From positions 310,001 through 374,000 of the forward strand of contig NZ_QEWO01000004.1 of assembly GCF_003402235.1 (NCBI RefSeq): a stretch of 64,000 nt of DNA. The letters are read 5' to 3'. Each line of letters begins with the position of its first letter. The first letter of the stretch is position 1. Position numbers and translations under genes: made by a program. The notes below the pieces were generated by a model, which was not told where the DNA came from, ran no database searches, and saw nothing but the letters and a program-made list of their open reading frames with translations. The DNA comes from Parahaliea mediterranea (GTDB lineage Bacteria; Pseudomonadota; Gammaproteobacteria; Pseudomonadales; Halieaceae). Of this stretch, positions 31,283-40,908 are shown in pieces.

Positions 31283-31544
31283 AGTTTTCCTTGGCGTCAT
31301 TGGCCCGCCACGGCGGGCTGGCAGGGAGTCTAGCAATATCCGGGCCGACCCCCACGGGGCCGACCATGTTAGCCGATAGCCGGCGCGCAGAGCCAGCCGG
31401 CGGCGCGCTGGACTTGTGGGCCGCAACCATTAGAATGGGCACGCTTGAACCATCGACACCCCTGGCCGGCCTGCACCAAACCGGCCATCACCCGCCCAAA
31501 ACCGGCGCGCCCACCGTGCGAATCAGGGCACAACTGGAATCACT

Positions 31545-32060
31545 ATGACCGGAAAAAGCGCTTACGCCAAAGAGGAACTCATCGCCTGCGGAAACGGCGA
31601 TCTGTTCGGCCCCGGCAACGCCCAGCTCCCCATCGACAACATGCTGATGCTGGACCGTATCATCCACATTGCCTCCGAAGGCGGAAAGTACGGCAAGGGC
31701 GAGATTATCGCCGAGCTGGATATCCACCCGGACCTGTGGTTCTTCCAGTGCCACTTCCCCGGTGACCCGGTAATGCCCGGCTGCCTGGGGCTTGATGCCA
31801 TGTGGCAGCTGGTGGGCTTTTTCCTGGGCTGGCGCGGCAACCCCGGTCGCGGCCGCGCCCTGGGCTCCGGTGAAGTGAAATTTACCGGGCAGATCCTGCC
31901 CAGCGCCAGCAAGGTGACTTACCACATTCACATGAAGCGGGTGATCGAGCGCAAACTCATCATGGGTATCGCCGACGGCACGGTCGCTGTCGACGGTAAA
32001 GAGATCTACCACGCCGCCGACCTGCGGGTCGGCCTGTTCAGTTCCACGGAGTCCTTCTAG
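31545..32060 (+). CDS. fabA: 3-hydroxydecanoyl-ACP dehydratase/isomerase
   Basis: A 171-aa hot-dog enzyme that introduces the double bond in anaerobic unsaturated fatty acid synthesis. The active-site His is in [21 protein letters not shown]... (the FPGDPVMPG motif is diagnostic) and the catalytic Asp follows in LGLDAMWQ. It is followed after 3 bp by fabB. A possible -10 (TAGAAT, 31431-31436) lies upstream without a clear -35. Confidence 0.96.
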   Translation: MTGKSAYAKEELIACGNGDLFGPGNAQLPIDNMLMLDRIIHIASEGGKYGKGEIIAELDIHPDLWFFQCHFPGDPVMPGCLGLDAMWQLVGFFLGWRGNPGRGRALGSGEVKFTGQILPSASKVTYHIHMKRVIERKLIMGIADGTVAVDGKEIYHAADLRVGLFSSTESF

Positions 32061-32063
32061 GCC

Positions 32064-33290
32064 ATGTCCAGACGAGTAGTAGTCACCGGGCTGGGCATTG
32101 TGTCCTGCCTGGGCAACGATGCGCAGACTGTCACCGAAGCCCTGCGCGAGGGCCGCTCCGGCATTTCGCTGCGCCAGGAACAGATCGACATCGGCATGCG
32201 CTCGCACATCGCCGGCGCTCCCGCGATCGACCTGTCTGAACACATCGACCGCAAGCAACTGCGCTTTATGGGCGACGCCGCCGGCTACGCCTATATCGCC
32301 ATGCAGCAGGCCATTGCCGACAGCGGGCTGGAGGAAAAGGAAATCTCCAGCGAGCGCACCGGCATCATCGCCGGCTCCGGCGGCGCCTCCTCCGCCAGCC
32401 AGACCGAGGCCGCCGACATTCTGCGTGAGCGCGGCCTGCGCCGGGTTGGCCCCTACCGGGTCACCCAGACCATGGGCAGCACCGTCTCCGCCTGCCTGGC
32501 CACCCCCTTCAGAATCAAGGGGGTGAACTACTCCATCTCCTCCGCCTGTTCCACCAGCGCCCACTGCATTGGCAACGCCATGGAGCAGATTCAAATGGGC
32601 AAGCAGGACATTGTGTTCGCCGGCGGCGGCGAGGAGCTGCACTGGACCCTGTCCAGCCTATTTGACGCCATGGGCGCCCTGTCCACCAAGTACAACGACA
32701 CCCCCGAACGCGCCTCGCGCGCCTACGACGCCGACCGCGACGGTTTTGTCATCGCCGGCGGCGGCGGCATGCTGGTGCTGGAAGAGCTGGAACACGCCAA
32801 GGCTCGCGGCGCGAAGATCTACGCCGAACTGGTGGGCTACGGCGCCACCTCCGACGGCTACGACATGGTGGCCCCCTCCGGCGAAGGCGCGGTGCGCTGC
32901 ATGCGCCAGGCCCTGGCCACCGTGGAGGGTGCGGTGGACTACATCAACGCCCACGGCACCTCGACGCCTGCGGGTGACATCCAGGAGCTGAAGGCGGTGC
33001 GCACCGCCTATGAAGACCGAGACCACATTCCGGTGATCGGCTCCACCAAGTCTCTCTCTGGCCATTCACTGGGGGCCGCGGGTGTGCAGGAGGCCATCTA
33101 CTCCCTGCTGATGCAGCAGGCCGGCTTTATTGCCGCCTCGGCCAATATCGAGAACCTGGATCCGGAGGCGAAAGGCCTGCCCATCGCAACCACGCGCCAC
33201 GACAACGTGGACCTGCAGAGGGTGATGTCCAACAGCTTTGGCTTTGGCGGCACCAACGCGTCGCTGGTGTTCCAGAAACTGGCCGGGTAA
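32064..33290 (+). CDS. fabB: 3-oxoacyl-ACP synthase I
   Basis: A 408-aa condensing enzyme elongating the cis-unsaturated products of FabA. The thiolase-fold triad is complete: Cys in [12 protein letters not shown], His in [11 protein letters not shown] and His in [14 protein letters not shown]. The 3-bp gap to fabA shows one transcription unit, as in most gammaproteobacteria with FabAB. Confidence 0.96.
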   Translation: MSRRVVVTGLGIVSCLGNDAQTVTEALREGRSGISLRQEQIDIGMRSHIAGAPAIDLSEHIDRKQLRFMGDAAGYAYIAMQQAIADSGLEEKEISSERTGIIAGSGGASSASQTEAADILRERGLRRVGPYRVTQTMGSTVSACLATPFRIKGVNYSISSACSTSAHCIGNAMEQIQMGKQDIVFAGGGEELHWTLSSLFDAMGALSTKYNDTPERASRAYDADRDGFVIAGGGGMLVLEELEHAKARGAKIYAELVGYGATSDGYDMVAPSGEGAVRCMRQALATVEGAVDYINAHGTSTPAGDIQELKAVRTAYEDRDHIPVIGSTKSLSGHSLGAAGVQEAIYSLLMQQAGFIAASANIENLDPEAKGLPIATTRHDNVDLQRVMSNSFGFGGTNASLVFQKLAG

Positions 33291-33328
33291 ATCCAGCCCC
33301 TTGCAGCGCGGGGCCCAGCCGGTCTCGC

Positions 33329-33367
33329 CTGCCAATCCCGTCTGCCAATCCCCCGTCTGCCAATCCC
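33329..33367. repeat. Three copies of an 11-mer between fabB and moeA
   Basis: CTGCCAATCCC occurs at 33329-33339, 33342-33352 and 33357-33367, with spacers of 2 and 4 nt, in the untranslated 132-bp convergent gap. A fourth partial CTGCC forms part of the downstream hairpin. Confidence 0.85.
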
Positions 33368-33380
33368 ACCTATTAGCCTC

Positions 33381-33408
33381 GCCTGCCAGAAAAGCCGGCA
33401 GGCTTTAT
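33381..33408 (+). terminator. Probable fabB terminator
   Basis: GCCTGCC (33381-33387) pairs with GGCAGGC (33397-33403) across a 9-nt loop and is followed by TTTAT. It lies about 90 bp after fabB and just before the convergent moeA end. Confidence 0.5.
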
Positions 33409-33422
33409 AGCCTGACCGCCGG

Positions 33423-34628
33423 CTACACCAGCGAATCGAAAAGCAATACCTCCACCGTCTCCCCTTCTGCCACCGTGGCTCCCGCCGGCACTACCGCCAG
33501 GCCATCGCTGTAGCACACCGAGCTCAACACGCCCGAGCTCTGGTTGGGGAAACGCCGCGCCACCAGTTCACCCCCCGCCCGCTCCAGGGTCACCCGCAGA
33601 TACTCCTGCCGCCCACCCGGGCGTGGCACTGCAAAGCCCGCCCTGGCGAGCACCGCCAGCGGTTCTACATTCGTCACCCCCTGGGCCCGCAGCAACCAGG
33701 GCCGGGCGATCAAACAGAAGGTGACAAAGCTGGAGGTCGGGTTGCCCGGCAGGCCGATGAAGGGCGTGCCACACACCTGGCCAAAGGCCAGCGGCTTGCC
33801 CGGCTTGATGGCAAGGCGCCAGAGGCTGAGTTCGCCGAGGCGCTCAACCTGGGCCTTGACGTGGTCTTCCTCGCCCACCGAAACACCGCCAGAGGTAATG
33901 ATACAGTCCGCCTGGCCTGCCAAAGTCTGCAGGGCCGCCGCGGTGGCCGGGCCATGGTCCGGCAGAATCCCGCCATCAACCACCGTCATGCCCAGGCGCT
34001 GCAGCAAACCGCTCAGCAGGTAGCGATTGGAATTGTAGAGCTGGCCGGGACGCAGTGCGCCGCCCGGCTCAACGAGTTCGTCACCGGTGGAGGCCACCGC
34101 CACACGCAGCGGCCGGTAGGTGGCCACGGCAGCAACGCCAATGGACGCCAGCAGGCCGATGTCCTGGGGACGCAGGCGGTGCCCCGCCGCCAGCACGGAG
34201 GCCCCGCGGGCGATGTCCTGGCCACGTGGGCGCAGGTTGTCGCCGGGGTGAACGGCGCCGTCAACATGCAGCTGGCCATCGACCTCCCGGCAATTCTCCT
34301 GCATCACCACCGCATCGGCACCCGCCGGGATGGGCGCGCCAGTGAAGATGCGCGCCGCGGTGCCACTGGCCAGCGGCCGGGGGGCGGTGCCGGCGGGAAT
34401 GCGCTGGCTGACGGGCAGGGCGGTGCCGGCGGCGAGATCGGCAACGCGCAGGGCATAGCCGTCCATGGCGCTGTTGTCTTCCGGCGGCACGTCCACGGCG
34501 GCGGTAATGGTTTGTGCCAGCACGCCGCCCAGGGCTTCCAGTAACGGCCGCTGTGCGGCGGCAGTGGCCGGCGCGACCGCCGCCAGCATCTGCGCCAGCG
34601 CGTCGCTTACCGGCACCAGGGGCTTCAC
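33423..34628 (-). CDS. moeA: Molybdopterin molybdotransferase
   Basis: A 401-aa MoeA that inserts molybdate into adenylylated molybdopterin. Motifs: [12 protein letters not shown] near the N-terminus, [23 protein letters not shown] and [13 protein letters not shown]. It begins with GTG overlapping the moaB stop (GTGA), so it is translationally coupled to moaB. The gene ends 132 bp from convergent fabB. Confidence 0.94.
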   Translation of the reverse strand: MKPLVPVSDALAQMLAAVAPATAAAQRPLLEALGGVLAQTITAAVDVPPEDNSAMDGYALRVADLAAGTALPVSQRIPAGTAPRPLASGTAARIFTGAPIPAGADAVVMQENCREVDGQLHVDGAVHPGDNLRPRGQDIARGASVLAAGHRLRPQDIGLLASIGVAAVATYRPLRVAVASTGDELVEPGGALRPGQLYNSNRYLLSGLLQRLGMTVVDGGILPDHGPATAAALQTLAGQADCIITSGGVSVGEEDHVKAQVERLGELSLWRLAIKPGKPLAFGQVCGTPFIGLPGNPTSSFVTFCLIARPWLLRAQGVTNVEPLAVLARAGFAVPRPGGRQEYLRVTLERAGGELVARRFPNQSSGVLSSVCYSDGLAVVPAGATVAEGETVEVLLFDSLV

Positions 34629-35149
34629 GGGCTGTGGCTTCTTACGCCCAGCACGCCGACAAAGTTGCAGGGGCGGTGGGTGCCATCGAGCTGTTCGCGA
34701 ATCAGGCCTTCCCAGGCAGTGCGGCAGGCGCCAGTGGAGCCCGGCATGCAGAAGATGACGGTGTCGTTGGCAAAGCCCGCCAGCGCCCGGGACTGGATGG
34801 TGGATGAGCCAATTTCATCGAAAGACAGGGCGCGAAAGACCTCGCCAAAACCGTCGATGCTTTTATCGAACAGGGGGGTCACGGCCTCCGGGGTGGAGTC
34901 GCGCCCGGAAAACCCGGTGCCGCCGGTCACCAGCACGGCGTTCACCGAGGCATCAGCAATCCAGGCGGAGAGCACGGCGCGAATCTGGTAGATGTCGTCG
35001 CGCACAATGGCCTTGCCGGCGCAGCGGTGGCCCGCCTCTTCCAGCGCCGCCACCAGGTACTGGCCGGAGGTGTCGCTGTCTTCGCTGCGCGTATCCGACA
35101 CGGTCAAAACCGCGATGCCAAGTGAGGCCGCTTCGGTTGCCGCTGTCAT
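34625..35149 (-). CDS. moaB: Molybdenum cofactor biosynthesis protein B (MoaB/MogA family)
   Basis: A 174-aa protein with the MPT-adenylyltransferase signature [19 protein letters not shown] and the N-terminal [17 protein letters not shown]. It probably adenylylates molybdopterin before MoeA acts. The ATG at 35147-35149 is chosen over a TTG two codons earlier. It lies 2 bp after the RmlD-like gene and overlaps moeA by 4 bp. Confidence 0.92.
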   Translation of the reverse strand: MTAATEAASLGIAVLTVSDTRSEDSDTSGQYLVAALEEAGHRCAGKAIVRDDIYQIRAVLSAWIADASVNAVLVTGGTGFSGRDSTPEAVTPLFDKSIDGFGEVFRALSFDEIGSSTIQSRALAGFANDTVIFCMPGSTGACRTAWEGLIREQLDGTHRPCNFVGVLGVRSHSP

Positions 35150-35151
35150 GC

Positions 35152-36024
35152 TCAAGTCTCCGTGGATTTCAGGTGATCAAAATAGTGTTTTACCGCATCC
35201 GCCACAAAACCGCGCCAGGGCACCTGCTTTATGGCGAAGGTGTTGCGCAGGCGGTTGCAGTCGAGGCGGCGGCTCAGGGTGTGGCCGGCTTCCTGTTCCC
35301 GCAGGGTAACGGCCTGGGGGCCAAACTCGGAGAACTGGGACGCCGCCGCCAACAGCACCTCGGCAAACTCGTAGCAGTGGGTGGCGTCGGAGCTGGCGTA
35401 GTGAAAGGCGCCCCAGCTGCTGGCGCCGGCGCTCAACTGGTCGAGCACACCGGCGACCACCCGGGCGGCATCCTGGGAGGGCACCGGGCAGCCCCGCAGG
35501 CTGTTGTCGAGGGTGAGGGTGCCGCCCTGCATCAACTGGCCCAGCATGTGGGTCATCACGTTGCGCCCGCGGTGGGAAAACACCGGCCCCAGGCGCAGCA
35601 GCAGGTGACGCTCGCAGGTCTGGGCGATGAGTTCCTCGCCGCGCTGCAACATCTTGCCGATGGTTTCACCGCTGTCGGGCACGTCCTGTTCGGTGTAGGG
35701 GCGCTCCTGTTCACCGGCAAAGACCCGCGCGCTGGACAGCATCAGGTAGATGGCGCCGTTGCGCTGGCAGGCCTTGGCCAGCCAGTGGCAGCGCTCTACA
35801 TCGAGGTCGAACAGTTGCTCGCCGCTGTCCACCGCGCCCTGCAGACGGGCGTCCACCACCACGTCGGGGCGCGAACGACGCACCGCCTTTTTGGCGTGAC
35901 GCTCGCTGCGCCAGCGACTGGCGGCAAAGCCGATGGATTCAAGCTCGTGACGCCCCGCGCGGCTGAGCTGCTGTTCCAGCGCGTAGCCGAGCGAGGTATC
36001 GGAGCCGATAAGCAGTACACGCAC
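35152..36024 (-). CDS. RmlD-like NAD(P)-binding sugar-nucleotide protein
   Basis: A 290-aa extended-SDR protein starting with GTG and the Rossmann segment RVLLIGSDTSLGYALEQQL. Overall it matches dTDP-4-dehydrorhamnose reductase (RmlD), but the Tyr-x-x-x-Lys catalytic pair seems lost: the expected YGxxK position reads IGKML in DSGETIGKMLQRGE. It may therefore be a non-catalytic or altered-substrate member. It sits directly upstream of moaB (2-bp gap), an unexpected partner for molybdenum cofactor genes. Confidence 0.75.
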   Translation of the reverse strand: MRVLLIGSDTSLGYALEQQLSRAGRHELESIGFAASRWRSERHAKKAVRRSRPDVVVDARLQGAVDSGEQLFDLDVERCHWLAKACQRNGAIYLMLSSARVFAGEQERPYTEQDVPDSGETIGKMLQRGEELIAQTCERHLLLRLGPVFSHRGRNVMTHMLGQLMQGGTLTLDNSLRGCPVPSQDAARVVAGVLDQLSAGASSWGAFHYASSDATHCYEFAEVLLAAASQFSEFGPQAVTLREQEAGHTLSRRLDCNRLRNTFAIKQVPWRGFVADAVKHYFDHLKSTET

Positions 36025-36061
36025 CCGCAGCTATCCCTGATCGTGGCAACCGCAGGCTGGA

Positions 36062-36568
36062 TTAGAACGGAATATCGTCGTCGTAGTCGGCAAAGTCGTT
36101 GGGGGCGCTCTGGGGCGCCTGTTGCGGCGCCGATTGCTGGGCCGGGGCCTGGCGGGAGGGTTGCTGCTGGGGGGCGCCGCCGCCGTAACTGCCGCCCTGG
36201 GACGGGCTGTAGTCGCCCTGGCCGGCGCCGCGGCTGTCCAGCATCTGCATTTCGCTGGCCACGATTTCGGTGGTGTAGCGATCCTGGCCGTCCTGGCCCT
36301 GCCACTTGCGGGTGCGCAGGGAACCTTCCACATACACCTTGGAGCCTTTGCGCAGGTACTCGCCGGCGATCTCCGCCAGGCGGTTGAAGAACACCACCCG
36401 GTGCCATTCGGTGCGCTCTTGGGGCTGGCCGGTCTGCTTGTCTTTCCAGGTTTCGGAAGTGGCCAGGCTGACATTGGTCACGGCGCCACCGGAGGGCATG
36501 TAGCGGGTCTCGGGATCCTGGCCGAGATTGCCCACCAGAATGACTTTGTTCACGCCGCGTGAGGCCAT
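36062..36568 (-). CDS. ssb: Single-stranded DNA-binding protein
   Basis: A 168-aa SSB. The OB-fold runs from [20 protein letters not shown] to about residue 115 with the conserved Trp-rich segments; a Gln/Gly/Pro-rich linker follows, ending in the acidic tip DYDDDIPF that recruits partner proteins. The start is the ATG directly before ASRGVNK. No LexA box was recognised in the 188 bp upstream, though TATAGT there could be a -10. Confidence 0.96.
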   Translation of the reverse strand: MASRGVNKVILVGNLGQDPETRYMPSGGAVTNVSLATSETWKDKQTGQPQERTEWHRVVFFNRLAEIAGEYLRKGSKVYVEGSLRTRKWQGQDGQDRYTTEIVASEMQMLDSRGAGQGDYSPSQGGSYGGGAPQQQPSRQAPAQQSAPQQAPQSAPNDFADYDDDIPF

Positions 36569-36756
36569 GATGCTTCCCCTGTGAAGAGCAGATGAGTAAC
36601 GGTAATCGAGCCGGGGACTATAGCAATCACACCCGCCAAATGCGACTGTCAGTGGGCCTGCAAGTCCATCGGAAGCAACCTGCGCCCGGCCAAATGAGGC
36701 GCCGGAAGCGGCGCGGCAGGTCTTTAACGGGCCTTGAACAGTCCCACAATGTGCTA

Positions 36757-38169
36757 CTAGCCGCGCAGGGCAGCCAGCGCCGCCGACGCCCCCCGCCACA
36801 GGCGGCGCTGCCAGCGCGGCGCGCCAGCCGCGCAGGCGGACTCCTCCCGCCCGAGGACGTGGTCGGTGGCCTTGTACACCAGCCAGCGCAGGGGTTCCGG
36901 CTCCCAGCGACGCAGCGTGCGAGCGGGCAGGCCGCGGTGCGCCCAGGGCGCGCGAGCCAGGTCACTGTCGCGCGCCAGCACCAGGTCCACCAGCGTGCGC
37001 GCCAGCAGGTTGGAGGCCCCAACCCCTTCGCCAAGGTAGCCCCCGGCAGTGCCAAAGCCGCTGGCGGCATCGAACACCGCGTGGGGGCAACCGCGCCGGG
37101 GAATGCCCAGGGTGCCGCCCCAGCAGTGGGTGACGGCCACGCCTTCCAACTGGGGCAGGCAGGCGCGCATCAGCCGGGCGATGCCGGCAAAGGCGGCAGC
37201 GTCGCCGCTGAAGTCCGCCCGCGGCTGGCCGCCATAGCGGTAGCTGCCCCGGGAACCGAACACCAGACGGTTATCGGCCCGGCGCTGGGCGTAGGTAATG
37301 AGGGGGCTGGCGTCGGAGAACACTTCGCCACCGGCAAGCCCGATTGTCGCCCACTGGGCCTCGCTCAGGGGCTCGGTGGCCAGCACCCGGCTCTGCACCG
37401 GCAGTACGTGGCGGCGCTGGGCGGGTAAATCCCAGCTGAAACCCTCCACCGCCATCAGGCGCACCGGGGCGCGCACCCGGCCCTTGGCGCAGTGCAATTC
37501 CCCGCCGGCCTGCCCTATCACCGGGCTGTGCTCGAACACATCCACCCCCAGCCGCTCCACACAGGCCGCCAGGGCACGCACCAGCTTGGCCGGGTGAATG
37601 CGCGCAATGTGCGGTGTATAAATGGCACCCAGGGGCTGGTGCAGGCGCAGGCGCGCAGCGAGCTCGTCCCCGGCCAGCCAGCGGTAGTCCGCCTCGCTGT
37701 AACCGAGGGCGCGGTAGTGATCCAGGTGGGCAAGCTGGGTTGCGCGCTGCTCGGGGTAGCGGGCGGCGGCAAACAGGCCACCGCCTCGGTGGTAGTCGCA
37801 GTCGATCCCCTCCCGCGCCAGCACCGCCTCAACCTCGGGCAGGATGCCAAGAATCGCCTGCCGCGCCCGCTGGCGGGCCTCGCGGGCAAGCCCGGCCAGC
37901 AGCGTGGCCTCGCCCTCCAGGGCCGCCATCAGCCAGCCGCCGTTGCGGCCGGAGGCCCCGAAGCCGCAGACATCCCGTTCCAGCACGCAAACACGCAAAG
38001 CGGGCGCCAGGCGCTTCAGGTAGTAGGCCGTCCACAGGCCGGTGTAGCCGCCGCCGACCAGGGCGACATCGTAATCGTGTGCGTCCTGCAACGGTGGGCG
38101 CGGTGGCTGCGGCCCCAGTTCCGCCATCCACAGGCTAATGTCAGGGAAGGTTGGCGGGGCGATGCTCAC
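36757..38169 (-). CDS. FAD-dependent oxidoreductase (DAO/PuuB type)
   Basis: A 470-aa flavoprotein of the D-amino-acid oxidase superfamily. The FAD site is [17 protein letters not shown], with the ribose-binding [17 protein letters not shown] and a C-terminal [16 protein letters not shown]. The pattern fits amine or gamma-glutamylputrescine oxidases. The GTG at 38167-38169 overlaps the stop of the upstream MFS gene (GTGA), which supports this start over upstream codons inside that gene. Coupling to a transporter suggests it oxidises an imported amine or amino acid (inference). Confidence 0.87.
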   Translation of the reverse strand: MSIAPPTFPDISLWMAELGPQPPRPPLQDAHDYDVALVGGGYTGLWTAYYLKRLAPALRVCVLERDVCGFGASGRNGGWLMAALEGEATLLAGLAREARQRARQAILGILPEVEAVLAREGIDCDYHRGGGLFAAARYPEQRATQLAHLDHYRALGYSEADYRWLAGDELAARLRLHQPLGAIYTPHIARIHPAKLVRALAACVERLGVDVFEHSPVIGQAGGELHCAKGRVRAPVRLMAVEGFSWDLPAQRRHVLPVQSRVLATEPLSEAQWATIGLAGGEVFSDASPLITYAQRRADNRLVFGSRGSYRYGGQPRADFSGDAAAFAGIARLMRACLPQLEGVAVTHCWGGTLGIPRRGCPHAVFDAASGFGTAGGYLGEGVGASNLLARTLVDLVLARDSDLARAPWAHRGLPARTLRRWEPEPLRWLVYKATDHVLGREESACAAGAPRWQRRLWRGASAALAALRG

Positions 38170-39377
38170 GGATGTGGCATCTCGCCCTCGGCGCCCTCCA
38201 GCGCATGCACGCCGCTGGCGTAGGCCATACGGGGCAATGCCAGCAGCAGCCAGCCCAGCACCAAGGCGAGGCACAGCAGCAACAGAGCGTGAGCGCCCCA
38301 CCACTGCAGCAGAACGCCCCCCGCTGCACCGCCGGCAAAGGCGCCAAGAAACTGGCAGGTTGAATACAGGCCAAGGGCCGTGCCGCGACCGCGGGGCGAC
38401 ACCGCCTTGCTCACCAGCGATGGCAGGGTCGCCTCCAGGTAATTAAAGCCGATAAAGAACAGCCACAGGCCGAGCCACACCAGCAGCCCCCGGGGCGGTG
38501 CCACCAGCAGCGACAGGGCCAACGACAGCAGCATCAGGCCCACCGCGAAGGCGGCGCGGGGGCGGGCGCCGCGCTCTGCCCAGCGCATCAACGGCACCAC
38601 CCCCAGCAGAGACAGCAGCACCACCGCCAGGTACACCTGCCAGTGGCTTTCGCGGGCCATGGCCAGCGCGCCCTCCAGCACTCCGGGGATTACCAGAAAG
38701 GCCGCCATCAGGGTGAAATGAAGAATGAACACGCCGGCATTCAGGCGCAGCAACTCCGGGTCGGCGAGACTGCGCAGGATGAGATTGCCACGGGCACCCA
38801 CCTCGTTGTGCTCGCGCGCCGGCGCCGAAGTCGGCACCACAAACAGCACCACGGCTATGCCGCCGAGGGCCAGCGCCACGGTCAGGTAGAACACGGCCGA
38901 CAAGCCGCCCCAGGCCGCCACCAATGGCCCGATCACCAGGGCGAGGGTAAAGGCGAGGCCGATGCTGGCGCCGACAATGGCCATGGCCTTGGTGCGCTGT
39001 TCGTCGCGGGTCTGGTCGGCCACCAGGGCCATCACCGTGCCGGCAATGGCGCCGGCCCCCTGCAGGGCGCGGCCGAGGATAACGCCGGGAAGCGATTCCG
39101 CCATGCCCGCCACCAGGCTGCCCAGGGCAAACAGCAGCAGGCCGCCGACAATCACCGGCCGGCGGCCGATGCGGTCCGACAGCCAGCCAAGGGGGATTTG
39201 CAGCAGGGCCTGGCTGAGGCCGTAAATGCCAAGCGCAAGGCCGATCAGCGCCGGGCTGGCGCCGCGCAGCTCGGTGGCGTACACCGCCAGCAACGGCAGC
39301 ACCATAAACAGGCCCAGCATGCGAAAACTGTAGAGCAGAGCAAGCGCAGAAACCGTGCGTCGCTCAAGGGCGTTCAT
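38166..39377 (-). CDS. MFS transporter (YajR-like)
   Basis: A 403-aa major facilitator with about 12 transmembrane segments and the loop 2-3 motif GWLSDRIGRRPVI. The N-terminal FRMLGLFMVLPLLAVYATEL resembles the YajR/arabinose-efflux group. ATG at 39375-39377 is chosen; a TTG 8 codons upstream is an alternative. It overlaps the FAD oxidoreductase start, so the two are coupled. The substrate and direction are unknown. Confidence 0.88.
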   Translation of the reverse strand: MNALERRTVSALALLYSFRMLGLFMVLPLLAVYATELRGASPALIGLALGIYGLSQALLQIPLGWLSDRIGRRPVIVGGLLLFALGSLVAGMAESLPGVILGRALQGAGAIAGTVMALVADQTRDEQRTKAMAIVGASIGLAFTLALVIGPLVAAWGGLSAVFYLTVALALGGIAVVLFVVPTSAPAREHNEVGARGNLILRSLADPELLRLNAGVFILHFTLMAAFLVIPGVLEGALAMARESHWQVYLAVVLLSLLGVVPLMRWAERGARPRAAFAVGLMLLSLALSLLVAPPRGLLVWLGLWLFFIGFNYLEATLPSLVSKAVSPRGRGTALGLYSTCQFLGAFAGGAAGGVLLQWWGAHALLLLCLALVLGWLLLALPRMAYASGVHALEGAEGEMPHP

Positions 39378-39460
39378 TGGCTGGCGGGTAATCACGGACA
39401 ATGTCTTTCCTCAGGGCGCGGCTATGGTAGCAGCTAAGGCCAGACGGCACATCCACCCAA

Positions 39461-39489
39461 TTGCCAGCCCCCGGCTTTGGGTCTATAGT
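39461..39489 (+). promoter_or_regulatory. Sigma70-type promoter upstream of argD
   Basis: TTGCCA (39461-39466), 17 bp, TATAGT (39484-39489): a near-consensus promoter. A transcript would begin near 39496, about 175 nt before the argD start, and run straight into the hairpins described below. Confidence 0.6.
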
Positions 39490-39501
39490 TGATGGTTTCG
39501 A

Positions 39502-39530
39502 GGCAGCCAACCGCTGCCTTTTTGCTTTTC
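39502..39530 (+). promoter_or_regulatory. Hairpin plus T-tract at the 5' end of the argD leader
   Basis: GGCAGC-CAACC-GCTGCC is followed by TTTTTGCTTTT. It has the form of an intrinsic terminator, but it lies only about 6-30 nt after the predicted start point, too close for normal termination, and there is no plus-strand gene upstream for it to end. It may stabilise the 5' end or attenuate a transcript starting further upstream. Confidence 0.45.
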
Positions 39531-39540
39531 TGGCCCTGGG

Positions 39541-39568
39541 GCTGGCCTGGCTTACGCCCCAGGCCAGC
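39541..39568. repeat. Perfect 10-bp inverted repeat in the argD leader
   Basis: GCTGGCCTGG (39541-39550) and CCAGGCCAGC (39559-39568) flank an 8-nt spacer. It could be an RNA stem in the argD leader or a repressor site; it does not resemble an ArgR box. Confidence 0.6.
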
Positions 39569-39594
39569 GGCAGGATGTACAACCGGCGCCTGAC

Positions 39595-39624
39595 CTAGAA
39601 CTAGAACTAGAACTAGAACCAGAA
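39595..39624. repeat. Hexanucleotide tandem repeat (CTAGAA)4 upstream of argD
   Basis: Four perfect CTAGAA copies (39595-39618) followed by a degenerate CCAGAA and further decay to about 39635. They end about 45 bp before the argD ribosome-binding site. Confidence 0.9.
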
Positions 39625-39670
39625 CCAGGCCAGAACCCCAACCCAGGATAAACCAAGAGAGGAACCAGCT

Positions 39671-40873
39671 GTGGCCGTGCCAGCCCCCGCACCCGCCGTC
39701 GACGCGGTACCACCCCTGATGCCCACCTACGCCAGATTGCCCGTCAGCTTCGTGCGCGGCGAAGGCGTCTACCTGTTCGACAGCGACGGCCGACGCTACC
39801 TGGACGCCATCGCCGGCATCGGCGTCAACGCCCTCGGCCATGCCCACCCGGCGCTGGTGGCGGCGGTGCAGGAGCAGGCCGCGCGGCTGATCCACACCTC
39901 CAACCTCTACCGCATTGCCGAGCAGGAGGCCCTGGCCGCCAGCCTCTGCACCGTGTCGGGCATGCAGAGCTGCTTTTTCGGCAACTCCGGCGCCGAGGCC
40001 AACGAGGCCGCCATCAAGCTGGCCCGGCTGTACGGCCACCAGCGCGGCGTGGACAAGCCCACCATCATCGTGATGGAGCGCTCCTTCCACGGCCGCACCC
40101 TGGCCACCCTGAGCGCCACCGGCAACCGCAAAATCCAGGCCGGCTTTGAGCCGCTGGTGAGCGGCTTTGTGCGCGCCCCGCTGAACGACATCCAGGCGGT
40201 GCGCCAGATTGCCGCCAACAACCCCGACGTGGTGGCGGTGCTGCTGGAGCCGATTCAGGGCGAGGGCGGCCTGCGCCCGGCGGACGAGGCCTACCTACAG
40301 GCGCTGCGCGCGCTGTGCGACAGCCAGCAATGGCTGCTGATGCTGGACGAGGTGCAAACCGGCAACGGCCGCACCGGCAGCTACTTTGCCTACCAGCAAC
40401 TGGGCTTTACCCCGGATGTGGTAACCACCGCCAAGGGCCTGGGCAACGGCCTGCCCATTGGCGCCTGCCTGGCCCGTGGCGAGGCCGCCCACCTGTTCAG
40501 CGCCGGCCACCACGGCTCCACCTACGGCGGCAACCCGCTGGTGTGCGCCGCCGCCAACACCGTGGTGAACACCATTGTGAAGGAGGGCCTGGCACAGCAG
40601 GCGGCCCAGCGCGGCGAGCAGCTGCGCGCCGCACTGGCGCGGGAACTGGCCGACGACAACCGCGTGGTGGACATTCGCGGCCGCGGCCTGATGGTGGGCG
40701 TGGAGCTGGATCGGGACTGTGGCGCGCTGGTGGCCCTGGCCCTGGAACAAGGCCTGCTGGTGAACGTCACCGCCGGCAATGTGCTGCGCCTGCTGCCGCC
40801 GCTGATCATCAGCGAAGCCGAGGTGGACGCGCTGGCCGCGGCCATTGGCGCCCTACTGCGCGCCTACCACTGA
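39671..40873 (+). CDS. argD: Acetylornithine aminotransferase
   Basis: A 400-aa PLP-dependent class III aminotransferase making N-acetylornithine. The N-terminal [16 protein letters not shown] and the PLP-lysine region [16 protein letters not shown] are typical. I accept the GTG at 39671 because AGAGGA lies at good spacing before it; an ATG at 39719, which matches the usual ArgD N-terminus, has no ribosome-binding site. It is followed after 35 bp by argF, forming an arginine-synthesis pair. Confidence 0.92.
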   Translation: MAVPAPAPAVDAVPPLMPTYARLPVSFVRGEGVYLFDSDGRRYLDAIAGIGVNALGHAHPALVAAVQEQAARLIHTSNLYRIAEQEALAASLCTVSGMQSCFFGNSGAEANEAAIKLARLYGHQRGVDKPTIIVMERSFHGRTLATLSATGNRKIQAGFEPLVSGFVRAPLNDIQAVRQIAANNPDVVAVLLEPIQGEGGLRPADEAYLQALRALCDSQQWLLMLDEVQTGNGRTGSYFAYQQLGFTPDVVTTAKGLGNGLPIGACLARGEAAHLFSAGHHGSTYGGNPLVCAAANTVVNTIVKEGLAQQAAQRGEQLRAALARELADDNRVVDIRGRGLMVGVELDRDCGALVALALEQGLLVNVTAGNVLRLLPPLIISEAEVDALAAAIGALLRAYH

Positions 40874-40908
40874 CACCCGATCTGCAACGACAAGCAAAGA
40901 GAACTGCC

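Noticed and set aside
36569-36756. LexA box upstream of ssb
   Set aside because: No good match to the CTG-N10-CAG pattern with an AT-rich core was found in the gap.
39502-39530. Terminator of the MFS/oxidoreductase operon
   Set aside because: That operon runs in the opposite direction and starts here; the T-tract is on the plus strand.
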